The notes: generated from the letters alone by a model not told the origin. Counted from the stretch's first letter, positions 1 to 6,307 are shown. The stretch is 6,487 bases of DNA from JADKCL01 sp031424495 (GCA_031424495.1 JANPHP010000184.1:1-6487); one strand, 5' to 3'. Numbers and translations: made by a program.

Positions 1-20
1 GGACGCGATGCATCGCGTCC
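1..20. repeat. Perfect 20-bp palindrome, probably cut by the window edge
   Basis: GGACGCGATGCATCGCGTCC equals its own reverse complement. It is followed by CTACC, so the full element may be longer and begin before the window; a symmetric left flank would be GTAG plus the palindrome. There is no T-tract after it on the visible side, so it is not an obvious terminator. Palindromes built on GCGATGCATCGC are remembered as dispersed multi-copy elements in some cyanobacterial and Bacteroidota genomes. Whether this one is multi-copy cannot be seen here. Confidence 0.6.
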
Positions 21-70
21 CTACCAGAACAACCACAAATTCGTCCCCAAACCGAAAACCAGTCCCCGTA

Positions 71-96
71 CCCGTACCGAAAACCCGTACCGAAAA
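71..96. repeat. 13-bp tandem duplication (CCCGTACCGAAAA x2)
   Basis: Two exact head-to-tail copies of CCCGTACCGAAAA occupy 71-83 and 84-96. Related partial copies lie just to the left (CCCCGTA at 64-70 and ACCGAAAACC near 52-61). The second copy runs into the A-tract of the terminator at 93-123. It looks like a small minisatellite in the 3' non-coding tail of the secreted-protein gene. No function is apparent. Confidence 0.7.
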
Positions 97-123
97 AGGG
101 CCGCCCATTTCTGGGCGGCCCTT
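93..123 (-). terminator. Intrinsic terminator of the T9SS secreted-protein gene
   Basis: Arms 96-107 (AAGGGCCGCCCA) and 112-123 (TGGGCGGCCCTT) form a perfect 12-bp stem with loop 108-111. Read on the minus strand, the stem ends in a run of five T (complement of 93-97). The plus-strand side continues GCAATTAATA with no T-run, so the element works leftwards. It lies 35 bases after the stop codon at 159 of the minus-strand gene, the expected place for a rho-independent terminator. Confidence 0.88.
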
Positions 124-158
124 GCAATTAATATCTTTGTACATTCTGAAGAAACGTA

Positions 159-2210
159 TCAACGCATCACTGCCACACGCACGCTTTGCGAGATGCCGTC
201 GGCATCCATTTTCGCAATGTACATGCCTGCTGCCAGCTTGCTCAGGTCTAGGACCATCGCATTGGCACCTGCACTGAGGTCAGCAGATTGCGAGCCCACA
301 ACTTGGCCAGCCAAGGTCATCAGTTGCACAGTCACTGCCGTGGCGTGATCAAGCACGAAGCTCAAACGCGTCTGCTCAGTGGCAGGGTTGGGGGTGAGGC
401 TCAAGGCAGACACCACAGGATTTTCAGCACCGACCGACACGCTCACGTCGTGGCAGAGGGTGTGGCTGCAACCAGCAGCATTCACCACGGTGAGGCAGAC
501 ATGGAAGCTGTCTTCAGTAGCATAGATATGCGTTGGGTTTTGGTCGGTGCTTGTGCTGCCGTCGCCAAAGTCCCAAGCCCAGCTCTGTGCACCACCGGTG
601 CTCAAGTCAAAGAAGTAGATCGTGGGGAACACGCCGCCACCTGAGAAGTTGGCGAAAGGCAACGCCTCGACGGTCACAGTGATCGGAGCCGAGACGGCCT
701 CGCAACCAGCGCCATTGCTAGCAGTCACAGCGTAGCTGCCAGCTTGCGTGGCAGTGATCGTGCCCGTCGTGCCACCATTGCTCCACAGGTAGTTGGTCGC
801 AGAAGATGTTGCGACCAAGTCCACAGAACCACCGTCGCAGAAGGTCGTAACACCAGCAGCTGCCACAGTCAAAGGCAGGTTGTTGATGCCAGGTGTCAAA
901 TAAGGCGTGTTTTGTGGATCCCAGTTGGCCCAGCAAGCGGTCCAGTCATTGGTGCCGTCAAATGCACCACGGTAGCTCACTTGCTCGATGAAGCTGTTGT
1001 TCAGGTTGGGGGCGCTGAAGTTGGCACCGCTCAAAGCAGGCGAACCTGGCATCGGTTGGAAATTAGGAGCGGTAAAGTTGTAGGGATTGGTGAGCATGAG
1101 GTCGCTCACGTTGGTGAGGGTCGTGTTGGCGTTGTTGTTGTACCAGTTCAGCATGATGAAGCCCGTGAGGCCAGCACTATCCAAAGGCTGTGGGCAACCT
1201 GCGATGATGTTGTTTTTCCACTGCAATGTATTGCTGTTCGCGTTGTTGGCAGTGTTTTGGTTCTCGATTTTGAGACCGACAGGATAGCCCATAACGAGCG
1301 AATTGTAAATGCACTCGCTGGTGCTGCGGCGCAAGTGGGCGCCACGCTTGTAGTTGCTGTTCACAGTGGTCGTGAGGTCGCGCTTAGGACCGACAATCGT
1401 GAAGTTGCTGATCACTGGGCGGGTCAATGGTGCATTGGTCGTGCCAGTTGCGTCATTGTCGCTTTCAAAGCCATTGGAGCCTGATACGTCGGCCAGCGAA
1501 CTGTCGCGCAGCGAGAGGCAAAATTGCAGGCGACCGCTGAAACCGTAGTCGGTGTCAAACTCGTCGTCGAGGCCACGGTAGGTGATCAAGTGCTTTGCAT
1601 TCACGGTGCCACCAAAAAACTCGAATGAGTCATCGCCACCGAAGCTCACTTGCACGTGGTCGATCGTCGTGCCCAGGCCCACGCCACCGCAGGTAAGACC
1701 ATTGGTTTCGTTATTGGGTTGATAGGCGATGCCTGCAAACTCGATGCGCACATACTGGATCACACCAGAGTTGTCGTTCACATCGGTACCGCCATAGAGG
1801 CCCTTCACAGGGTCGATGCCGCCTTCGCCGAGGCGCTGACCGGCAGGATCATTGATAGGAGCCTTGCCAAAAACCAAAACACCACCCCAGTCGCCAGCTG
1901 CACGTGAACCTGCGGGTTGGCTAGAGGTGAAGACGATCGGCTCGGCAGATGTACCAGAAGCCATCAATTTTGCACCGCGTGTGATCACAAGCGAACTTGC
2001 ATCACCTTTGATCAAAGTTCCTGGCTCGATGGTCAAGGTTGCATTGTTGGTGACATAAATAAATCCGCCCTGAAGCAGATAGATATTGTCATTTGTCCAG
2101 GTTGTGTTGGAGGTGATGTCTCCACTCACGACGACTTGTGCACGCGCACTCACGCCCAGACAGATTAAAATCAGAAGGAAGAATAGATTTTTTCTCATAA
2201 TCAATTTCAT
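159..2210 (-). CDS. Secreted beta-helix-like protein with Ig-like, PKD and T9SS type A sorting domains
   Basis: A 683-residue exported protein of unknown ligand, probably displayed on or released from the cell surface. Residues 1-25 form a signal peptide (MRKN, then a Leu/Ile-rich core, cleavage near ARA|Q); Met5 (codon ending at 2196) is an equally good start. Residues about 38-70 carry the pattern TLTIEPGTLIKGD, and GDWGG follows at 106-110. The body to about 440 is Asn/Gly/Thr-rich with short beta repeats, consistent with a right-handed beta-helix-like fold (inferred). An acidic stretch at 193-221 (GGDDSFEFFGG, then GLDDEFDTDYG) could bind a metal. An Ig-like segment spans about 445-515. 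A PKD domain spans about 518-593, with the diagnostic WDFGDGS at 546-552. A type A T9SS sorting domain spans about 600-683 (LTPNPA at 605-610, KLAAGMYIAK at 658-667). The gene follows a TonB receptor gene on the same strand, which suggests a joint role in uptake or binding. Such proteins are sometimes mislabelled as transporters, but no membrane helices beyond the signal peptide are present. Domain calls at the C-terminus are firm; the molecular function is unknown. Confidence 0.93.
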   Translation of the reverse strand: MKLIMRKNLFFLLILICLGVSARAQVVVSGDITSNTTWTNDNIYLLQGGFIYVTNNATLTIEPGTLIKGDASSLVITRGAKLMASGTSAEPIVFTSSQPAGSRAAGDWGGVLVFGKAPINDPAGQRLGEGGIDPVKGLYGGTDVNDNSGVIQYVRIEFAGIAYQPNNETNGLTCGGVGLGTTIDHVQVSFGGDDSFEFFGGTVNAKHLITYRGLDDEFDTDYGFSGRLQFCLSLRDSSLADVSGSNGFESDNDATGTTNAPLTRPVISNFTIVGPKRDLTTTVNSNYKRGAHLRRSTSECIYNSLVMGYPVGLKIENQNTANNANSNTLQWKNNIIAGCPQPLDSAGLTGFIMLNWYNNNANTTLTNVSDLMLTNPYNFTAPNFQPMPGSPALSGANFSAPNLNNSFIEQVSYRGAFDGTNDWTACWANWDPQNTPYLTPGINNLPLTVAAAGVTTFCDGGSVDLVATSSATNYLWSNGGTTGTITATQAGSYAVTASNGAGCEAVSAPITVTVEALPFANFSGGGVFPTIYFFDLSTGGAQSWAWDFGDGSTSTDQNPTHIYATEDSFHVCLTVVNAAGCSHTLCHDVSVSVGAENPVVSALSLTPNPATEQTRLSFVLDHATAVTVQLMTLAGQVVGSQSADLSAGANAMVLDLSKLAAGMYIAKMDADGISQSVRVAVMR

Positions 2211-2296
2211 TTTATCCCGAGATCAGATCCCTAAGAAACTGATGCAAAGGTGAGCAGACTTTATTGCCTTGGAGTTATGCCTTTGATATGCTTTTG

Positions 2297-2326
2297 CAAA
2301 CCTTTCCTGAACTTAATATGAACAAA
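2297..2326 (-). promoter_or_regulatory. Possible Bacteroidota-type promoter for the secreted-protein gene
   Basis: On the minus strand TTTG (complement of 2323-2326) is followed after 18 bases by AAGGTTTG (complement of 2297-2304). The Bacteroidota primary-sigma consensus is roughly TTTG, about 17-23 bases, then TAnnTTTG. The -7 element here differs from it at one defined base (AA for TA). The site lies between the receptor terminator hairpin and the start at 2210, giving a leader of about 80 bases. The match is short and could arise by chance in AT-rich DNA. Confidence 0.33.
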
Positions 2327-2330
2327 TATT

Positions 2331-2350
2331 CACCCCAAAACACCCCAAAA
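2331..2350. repeat. 10-bp tandem repeat (CACCCCAAAA x2)
   Basis: CACCCCAAAA occurs twice without interruption (2331-2340, 2341-2350), followed by the similar ACACC. On the minus strand this gives alternating T- and G-runs directly after the terminator hairpin at 2351-2394, so its A-tracts also supply the terminator U-run. It is otherwise a simple low-complexity repeat. Confidence 0.6.
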
Positions 2351-2394
2351 ACACCGCAGGCGCTGACTTTCTAGAAAGCCAGCGCCTGCAGTGT
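2347..2394 (-). terminator. Long hairpin terminator after the TonB receptor gene
   Basis: Arms 2351-2370 and 2375-2394 pair across a CTAG loop (2371-2374). As plus-strand RNA there are two A/C mismatches (2366/2379 and 2355/2390). As minus-strand RNA both become G-U wobble pairs, giving an uninterrupted 20-bp stem followed directly by UUUU (complement of 2347-2350). The hairpin begins 18 bases past the receptor stop codon at 2413. This fits a rho-independent terminator for the receptor. It may attenuate rather than block read-through into the next gene on the same strand, because the U-run is short. Confidence 0.82.
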
Positions 2395-2412
2395 GACAGA
2401 TATAGATTATGC

Positions 2413-5232
2413 CTAGAAATTCAGCCCAAATCCCAAGGATATATTGGATCCAAACTTGTTCCCATAAAATTGTGTATCAGTCCCTTGATTAAATTTTCCA
2501 TTCTTGTTTTGATCTTGGTAGAATACATTTTTCTGGTTCAAGACATCTGCATAATTGAGTTTGATCTCTCCCCTGCGCAATACGCGCACGGCGATTTGAA
2601 AATCCAATACCGAGCGTGGTGCCTCATAGATATCCAAAAATCCGTTGCTACCCACTTGGAAGATCCTGCGGCCGATGCGGTTGAAGAGTGCAGACACAGA
2701 GACACCATGCACAACATCAAAATATTGCAGGCCGGTATTGATCAGGTAAGGAGACTGACCTTGCAGTGCGCGCACAGAGTCGCCGCCCACTTGCGAGGAA
2801 ACACCCGTCAAATCGACCTTGGAGCGGATATAGCTCAAGTTGGCAAACCAAGTGATTTTGTCCCAGCCCTTCCAGTGCACGATCGAGTCCAAGCGATTGG
2901 CCTTCATGCGAAACTCCAATTCACCACCAAAATTGGTTGCGCCGCGCACGTTTTGGTAGGTATAGATGCGTGAGCCAGAGCCCGAAGAGGCGTCGATGAC
3001 CTGCTCGATTGGGTCATTGAAGTTTTTGTAGAATATTGTGCCCGAGATCAATTGTCCAGCTTTGGGATAGATTTCATAGCGCAAGTCCAAGTTCAAGATA
3101 TGTGAACGCACCAAGGTGTCGTTGCCATAAACCGAGGAGCTTGTATTGAAGTCATAAAAGCTGAACGGGGCCAATTCCCTAAACTCAGGCCTGCTTACGG
3201 TGCGGGATGCGGCTGCGCGCAAAAACATATTGGAGCGCATTTCCCAGCTCAAGTTGATCGAGGGCAAAAAGTCAATCGCAGTCGTATCAAGTGCAATCGT
3301 GTCGCCGCCAAATGTGATCGTATTCAAGCGCTGACGGTATTGCTCTACGCGCAATCCCCAGACTGCACGCACACGGCCAGGCAGGTGGTTGTCGCTCAAG
3401 AAATAGCCTGCCAGCAATTCAGAGCCTGCTGTATAGGAGTCACTTGGATTGGTGCTCTCTGCAAGACGGAAACCGTCTGTCCCGATGGCGCTCTCGTCAA
3501 AGATGCTGTCTTGGCTTTCAAGCAGACGCGTCCAGTCAAACGTCGCCGTGCGGGCGATCACATAACCAAATACGCGGGAGCTGAAATCACGGTCCCTGAT
3601 CTGTGAGGAAAAGCCGCCATGGATCTTCTGATCCAAATTCCCTATTTTGTAAGGCAGGGCCAGATTCACATCAGCACCATAATTGTTTTCATTCAGGGCA
3701 CCATAATATTTGCCCGCATAGTTGGGCGATGGTGCGCCCGGTGGCACGTAGGCTTGGAAGACGGTGTCTCCAAAGTTTTCTACATAATACATGCGGCGCA
3801 GGTTTGGTACCGTGCGCTTGAGTTTGCTGTAGCTGCCGCCCCAGCTCAATTCCAAATGCGACTTGAACAGCTTGTGTGTGCCGCTGAGTTGGCTCGAGAG
3901 CAGGCTCGTGCCGGTGTATTGCATCGAGGTGGCTTTGATATTCTGCTGGTTTGCATAATCCTGACCGCTACGATCCACAAAAATGTCTTCGCCAGACTGA
4001 TTGTACATCGTCTTGAGCGAGATTTTTTGCGTGCTATCATAGGAGTAAGCGACATTCACCAGGCCACCCAATTGGGCTTCCTCGCGGTATTGACGGTCTA
4101 CAAAGGAAAAGATGCGCGTTGTATCAAGGTTATAGTCTCCACGTTCTGAAACGATGAGCTTGCGCTGATATTGGTACAGACCCCCCACAATAAACCCAAG
4201 ATCGCTGCGTCCTGAGGTCTTGTGATCGCCAAAACCGAGGTTCACGTTCATGCTCGGGGCCGAGAAATTTTTGTTTTGGACAGCCCAGTCATTGGGCATG
4301 AGCTTGGAGGCCGTGTAGCGGGTCTCGGCATTGCTGAGTTGTGCCTTGTATTCATCGGTGCCGGGGACAGCCGTCGGCAACTCGCGCGCTGCTCCACCAT
4401 TGCCAAACGCGTCATTGTTACTGCCAGCATAAGACTTGAAGGGCCTGAATGTGCTTTGGGAATTGTAGTTGCTGGAAATCGATGCGTTGGCAAAGCGTTT
4501 TTCAGGAATGTCGCGGGTGTTGAGCTGGATCACGCCGCCCGCAAAGTTGCCGGGCAGGTCGGGCGTCGCCGTCTTTTGGATGATCAGGTTGTCGAGCATG
4601 CCCGCAGGGAAGATGTCAAAGGAGAATGCGCGACGGTCAGGTTCAGTGCTCGGCAAGGCCATGCCATTGATCTGGGCCAGGTTGTAGCGGTCGCTCAGAC
4701 CTCTGATCAAGACAAATTTATTGTCTTGGATGCTCGCTCCGCTGATGCGGCGCAGTACCTGACCGGTGTTGCGGTCGGGTGAGCGGGCGATGTCCATTGC
4801 TGAAACGCCCACGACCATGCCGTCGTCGAGCTTGCGAAACGACATCACGCCCACGGTGGAGCTTTTTTGGACCGTTGAGATGATTTTTACGGTTTCGACT
4901 GTGGAACCAAAGACCTCCATTTGGCCATTCACTTCAGTCTTGCCGCCTGCTGTCACCACGACGCCTGGCAAGACAAGATCTTTGTACTCCGTCAATTTCA
5001 CCACGAGCGTATAGGTACCCGCGGGCACTTCAACCAAAAAGACGCCGTTTGCATCGGCAAGCGCTCCCTTATTGATACCTTGAACCAAAACCGTAGCGGT
5101 TTCGAGTGGGGTTTGATTGGCCTGATCAGTGATTTTGCCGTAGATAGTGCCGTTTTGACCATGGCTCAAGCCAAACAATGCAACTACAAAAAACAGAATC
5201 AAAATGATAGAAGACGGTACACGTTTTTCCAT
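2413..5232 (-). CDS. TonB-dependent outer-membrane receptor with carboxypeptidase-regulatory-like domain
   Basis: A 939-residue outer-membrane active-transport receptor energised through TonB-ExbB-ExbD; substrate unknown. The start at 5232 gives MEKR followed by a hydrophobic core and cleavage near SHGQ at 23-26. An upstream in-frame ATG at 5310 would add 26 residues that spoil the signal peptide, so it is not used. Residues about 28-105 form the beta-sandwich CarboxypepD_reg-like domain (IYGKITDQANQTPLETATV; DANGVFLVEVPAGTYTL). A candidate TonB box is VETVKIIST at 112-120. The plug follows at about 140-240, with VLRRISGASI (159-168), LIRGLSDRYN (175-184) and TPDLPGNFAGGVIQLNT (223-239). The remainder is a 22-strand barrel with the common SRTVSRPEFRELAPF motif (676-690) and a C-terminal strand ending in Phe (SLGFGLNF). 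Length is normal for the family and no frameshift is seen. There is no adjacent SusD-like gene, so it is not a classical SusCD pair; the downstream neighbour is the T9SS secreted protein. The family is certain, the ligand is not. Confidence 0.95.
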   Translation of the reverse strand: MEKRVPSSIILILFFVVALFGLSHGQNGTIYGKITDQANQTPLETATVLVQGINKGALADANGVFLVEVPAGTYTLVVKLTEYKDLVLPGVVVTAGGKTEVNGQMEVFGSTVETVKIISTVQKSSTVGVMSFRKLDDGMVVGVSAMDIARSPDRNTGQVLRRISGASIQDNKFVLIRGLSDRYNLAQINGMALPSTEPDRRAFSFDIFPAGMLDNLIIQKTATPDLPGNFAGGVIQLNTRDIPEKRFANASISSNYNSQSTFRPFKSYAGSNNDAFGNGGAARELPTAVPGTDEYKAQLSNAETRYTASKLMPNDWAVQNKNFSAPSMNVNLGFGDHKTSGRSDLGFIVGGLYQYQRKLIVSERGDYNLDTTRIFSFVDRQYREEAQLGGLVNVAYSYDSTQKISLKTMYNQSGEDIFVDRSGQDYANQQNIKATSMQYTGTSLLSSQLSGTHKLFKSHLELSWGGSYSKLKRTVPNLRRMYYVENFGDTVFQAYVPPGAPSPNYAGKYYGALNENNYGADVNLALPYKIGNLDQKIHGGFSSQIRDRDFSSRVFGYVIARTATFDWTRLLESQDSIFDESAIGTDGFRLAESTNPSDSYTAGSELLAGYFLSDNHLPGRVRAVWGLRVEQYRQRLNTITFGGDTIALDTTAIDFLPSINLSWEMRSNMFLRAAASRTVSRPEFRELAPFSFYDFNTSSSVYGNDTLVRSHILNLDLRYEIYPKAGQLISGTIFYKNFNDPIEQVIDASSGSGSRIYTYQNVRGATNFGGELEFRMKANRLDSIVHWKGWDKITWFANLSYIRSKVDLTGVSSQVGGDSVRALQGQSPYLINTGLQYFDVVHGVSVSALFNRIGRRIFQVGSNGFLDIYEAPRSVLDFQIAVRVLRRGEIKLNYADVLNQKNVFYQDQNKNGKFNQGTDTQFYGNKFGSNISLGFGLNF

Positions 5233-5345
5233 GCGCAAAGCAACTGAGAGATTGTAAACTGAATATTTCGCCTGTGTTAATTCTCCCGCAGTCAGCGTTC
5301 TAAGCCCCAAACCCTCCCCAACAGCAATTAAAGGCCGATTTTTAC

Positions 5346-5492
5346 CTAAATCGATGTAGCTACTAGGATTTGCCGTTTATCAATTTTGAAGCTGATTTCG
5401 TCTCCTATGTTAACGAATCCGCCATCTGCGTTAACATTGCAGGGAGGGTCTCCTACCTCACCGTAGCCCATCCACACCACTTCCGCCCACAT
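5346..5492 (-). CDS. Possible 48-residue small ORF or 3' gene remnant upstream of the TonB receptor
   Basis: An ATG at 5492 opens a 48-codon frame ending in TAG at 5346, 113 bases before the receptor start on the same strand. An in-frame TAA lies six codons above the ATG, so it cannot extend upstream. The product begins MWAEVVWMGYGEVGD and contains NVNADGGFVNIGD at 19-31. That stretch recalls an Asp/Asn calcium loop of the dockerin kind (NxNxDG), but with one extra residue before the last Asp. About three quarters of codons begin with a purine, which is coding-like, although the strand is purine-rich here anyway. There is no signal peptide or clear ribosome-binding site. It may be a tiny gene, the surviving end of a lost gene, or a chance frame; function unknown. 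Confidence 0.3.
   Translation of the reverse strand: MWAEVVWMGYGEVGDPPCNVNADGGFVNIGDEISFKIDKRQILVATSI
5407..5437. repeat. 9-bp inverted repeat, possible operator
   Basis: ATGTTAACG (5407-5415) and CGTTAACAT (5429-5437) are exact reverse complements separated by 13 bases. Each arm contains the palindrome GTTAAC. The arm centres are 22 bases apart, about two helical turns, which suits a dimeric DNA-binding protein. The site lies about 175-205 bases upstream of the receptor start and about 215-245 upstream of the plus-strand gene. It also falls inside the small frame at 5346-5492, where both arms encode Val-Asn, so coding constraint is an alternative explanation. No T-run follows, so it is not a terminator. 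Confidence 0.5.
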
Positions 5493-5650
5493 AACTGGAC
5501 ACCTTTGGAATTAGCCGCATGCCGTGCTTAGGTCACATCCAAATCCTCGTTTCCACTGAATCGGTTTAGGCAAAATGGCCCCTTTCGGTGGCACGCGCAT
5601 TGAACACTGGAGATAGAAATTGCTGATTCTACTATCTAAATATTTGTCCT

Positions 5651-6307
5651 ATGAAACGAAAATTCCTCTCCGCCCCACTTGCGCTGCTCCTATTGCTGGC
5701 GTCCAGTTTCATCTACTCAGGCTGCATGGTCGAGACTTGCGTGGACTGCAATCCTACCCCACCACCGCCACCGCCTTGCAACACCTGCTTTCCCCCTCCA
5801 CCGCCTTGCTCCTACGGACCCAACGGGTATCCTGGCCCAGCATTTTTCGGGCTAGACTGGACTGTCGTGCAGCCTAGCTATGTCTGGACCAACAACACTT
5901 GCATTCCGCCCGTCTTTCACTATGCCGACTACTATAACAGCATGCCCGGCACCTACCACCTCTACTATGAGGGTCGCGTGCTCAATGGTTGCTGCTATAC
6001 CGACTATTATTGGGAGGTAGATTTTGTGGTCTGGGTGAATGCAGGAACCCTCGGCGGCTGTGGGTATGCAGGTGCAGATGGTCTGCCTAGCTACCTCATG
6101 ATCGTCTGCGGTCCCAACGGTCCCGGCGACTTTCGCACCAACAAATTGCAAGAGGCTGGCATCACCACCACCATCATCTCGCAATCCTCCCAAGAAGTCA
6201 TTGTGCAATATACCAAAGGCGATATCAACGTGCGGGTGAGCTACCACCGCCTGCCAGAGAGCCTCAAACGCACTTTGGATCCCTCAGGTATTGTCAAAGG
6301 AAATTGA
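5651..6307 (+). CDS. Cys/Pro/Tyr-rich exported protein, probable lipoprotein of unknown function
   Basis: A 218-residue protein not recognised as any known family. MKRK plus a Leu-rich core (residues 5-21) ends at YSGC, so Cys25 is the likely lipidated residue; Tyr at -3 is atypical for a lipobox, and type I cleavage is the alternative. The mature N-terminus has two CxxC pairs (CVDC 30-33, CNTC 43-46) and Cys53, interleaved with runs of six and five prolines (37-42, 48-52), perhaps a rigid tether holding disulfides or a metal. Residues 60-160 are rich in Tyr, Trp and Gly with further cysteines at 84, 114, 115, 137 and 153, giving 11 in all. Residues about 160-203 look like a compact alpha/beta end (NKLQEAGITTTIISQSSQEV, then VQYTKGDINVRVSYHRLP). 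It is transcribed divergently from the TonB receptor and has its own terminator, so it is a single-gene unit. An outer-membrane or periplasmic location is inferred. Confidence 0.82.
   Translation: MKRKFLSAPLALLLLLASSFIYSGCMVETCVDCNPTPPPPPPCNTCFPPPPPCSYGPNGYPGPAFFGLDWTVVQPSYVWTNNTCIPPVFHYADYYNSMPGTYHLYYEGRVLNGCCYTDYYWEVDFVVWVNAGTLGGCGYAGADGLPSYLMIVCGPNGPGDFRTNKLQEAGITTTIISQSSQEVIVQYTKGDINVRVSYHRLPESLKRTLDPSGIVKGN
5768..5809 (+). repeat. In-frame 12-bp direct repeat encoding Pro-Pro-Cys
   Basis: CCACCGCCTTGC occurs at 5768-5779 and again at 5798-5809, exactly 30 bases (10 codons) apart and in frame. Both copies encode prolines followed by Cys (Cys43 and Cys53). The surrounding DNA is a C-rich tract. 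This suggests that the Pro/Cys module of the lipoprotein grew by local duplication or slippage. Confidence 0.6.

Larger units (their letters stand above)
5233..5650. other. 418-bp divergent intergenic region
   Basis: This gap separates the divergent receptor and Cys/Pro-rich protein genes and must hold both promoters. It contains a 9-bp inverted repeat at 5407-5437 and a 48-codon minus-strand open frame at 5346-5492. No good match to the Bacteroidota promoter consensus was found for the receptor. For the plus-strand gene only AATATTTG at 5639-5646 resembles a -7 element, and it lies too close to the start at 5651 unless the mRNA is leaderless. No hairpin with a T-tract, tRNA or recognisable riboswitch is visible. 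Part of the region (about 5490-5610) reads like decayed former coding or mobile DNA, but no family could be assigned. Confidence 0.5.

Noticed and set aside
1087..1287. Plus-strand 66-codon frame with a membrane-like hydrophobic segment
   Set aside because: It is antisense within the secreted-protein gene. The hydrophobic stretch is the mirror of Asn/Thr-rich codons and there is no start context or terminator.
744..1484. 246-codon open frame on the plus strand inside the secreted-protein gene
   Set aside because: It is wholly antisense to a gene with firm domain evidence, has no recognisable domain, and its composition is what the opposite strand of that gene would give.
3619..4149. 176-codon plus-strand frame inside the receptor gene
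   Set aside because: It is antisense to conserved TonB receptor sequence and no family motif was seen.
5233..5310. 26-residue N-terminal extension of the TonB receptor from an ATG at 5310
   Set aside because: The extension places hydrophilic sequence before a good signal peptide; the ATG at 5232 gives a normal exported N-terminus.
5490..5610. Possible insertion-sequence end (CATAACTGGACACC and flanking DNA)
   Set aside because: The string recalls some IS termini, but no matching inverted terminal repeat, target duplication or transposase fragment could be identified.
5639..5646. AATATTTG as a -7 promoter element for the plus-strand gene
   Set aside because: Transcription would start at about the ATG (5651), the upstream TTG spacing of 16 is short, and the first base of the consensus does not match.
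5852..6247. 131-codon minus-strand frame opposite the Cys/Pro-rich protein gene
   Set aside because: The plus-strand frame has a signal peptide, a start in AT-rich context and a terminator; the minus-strand frame has none of these.
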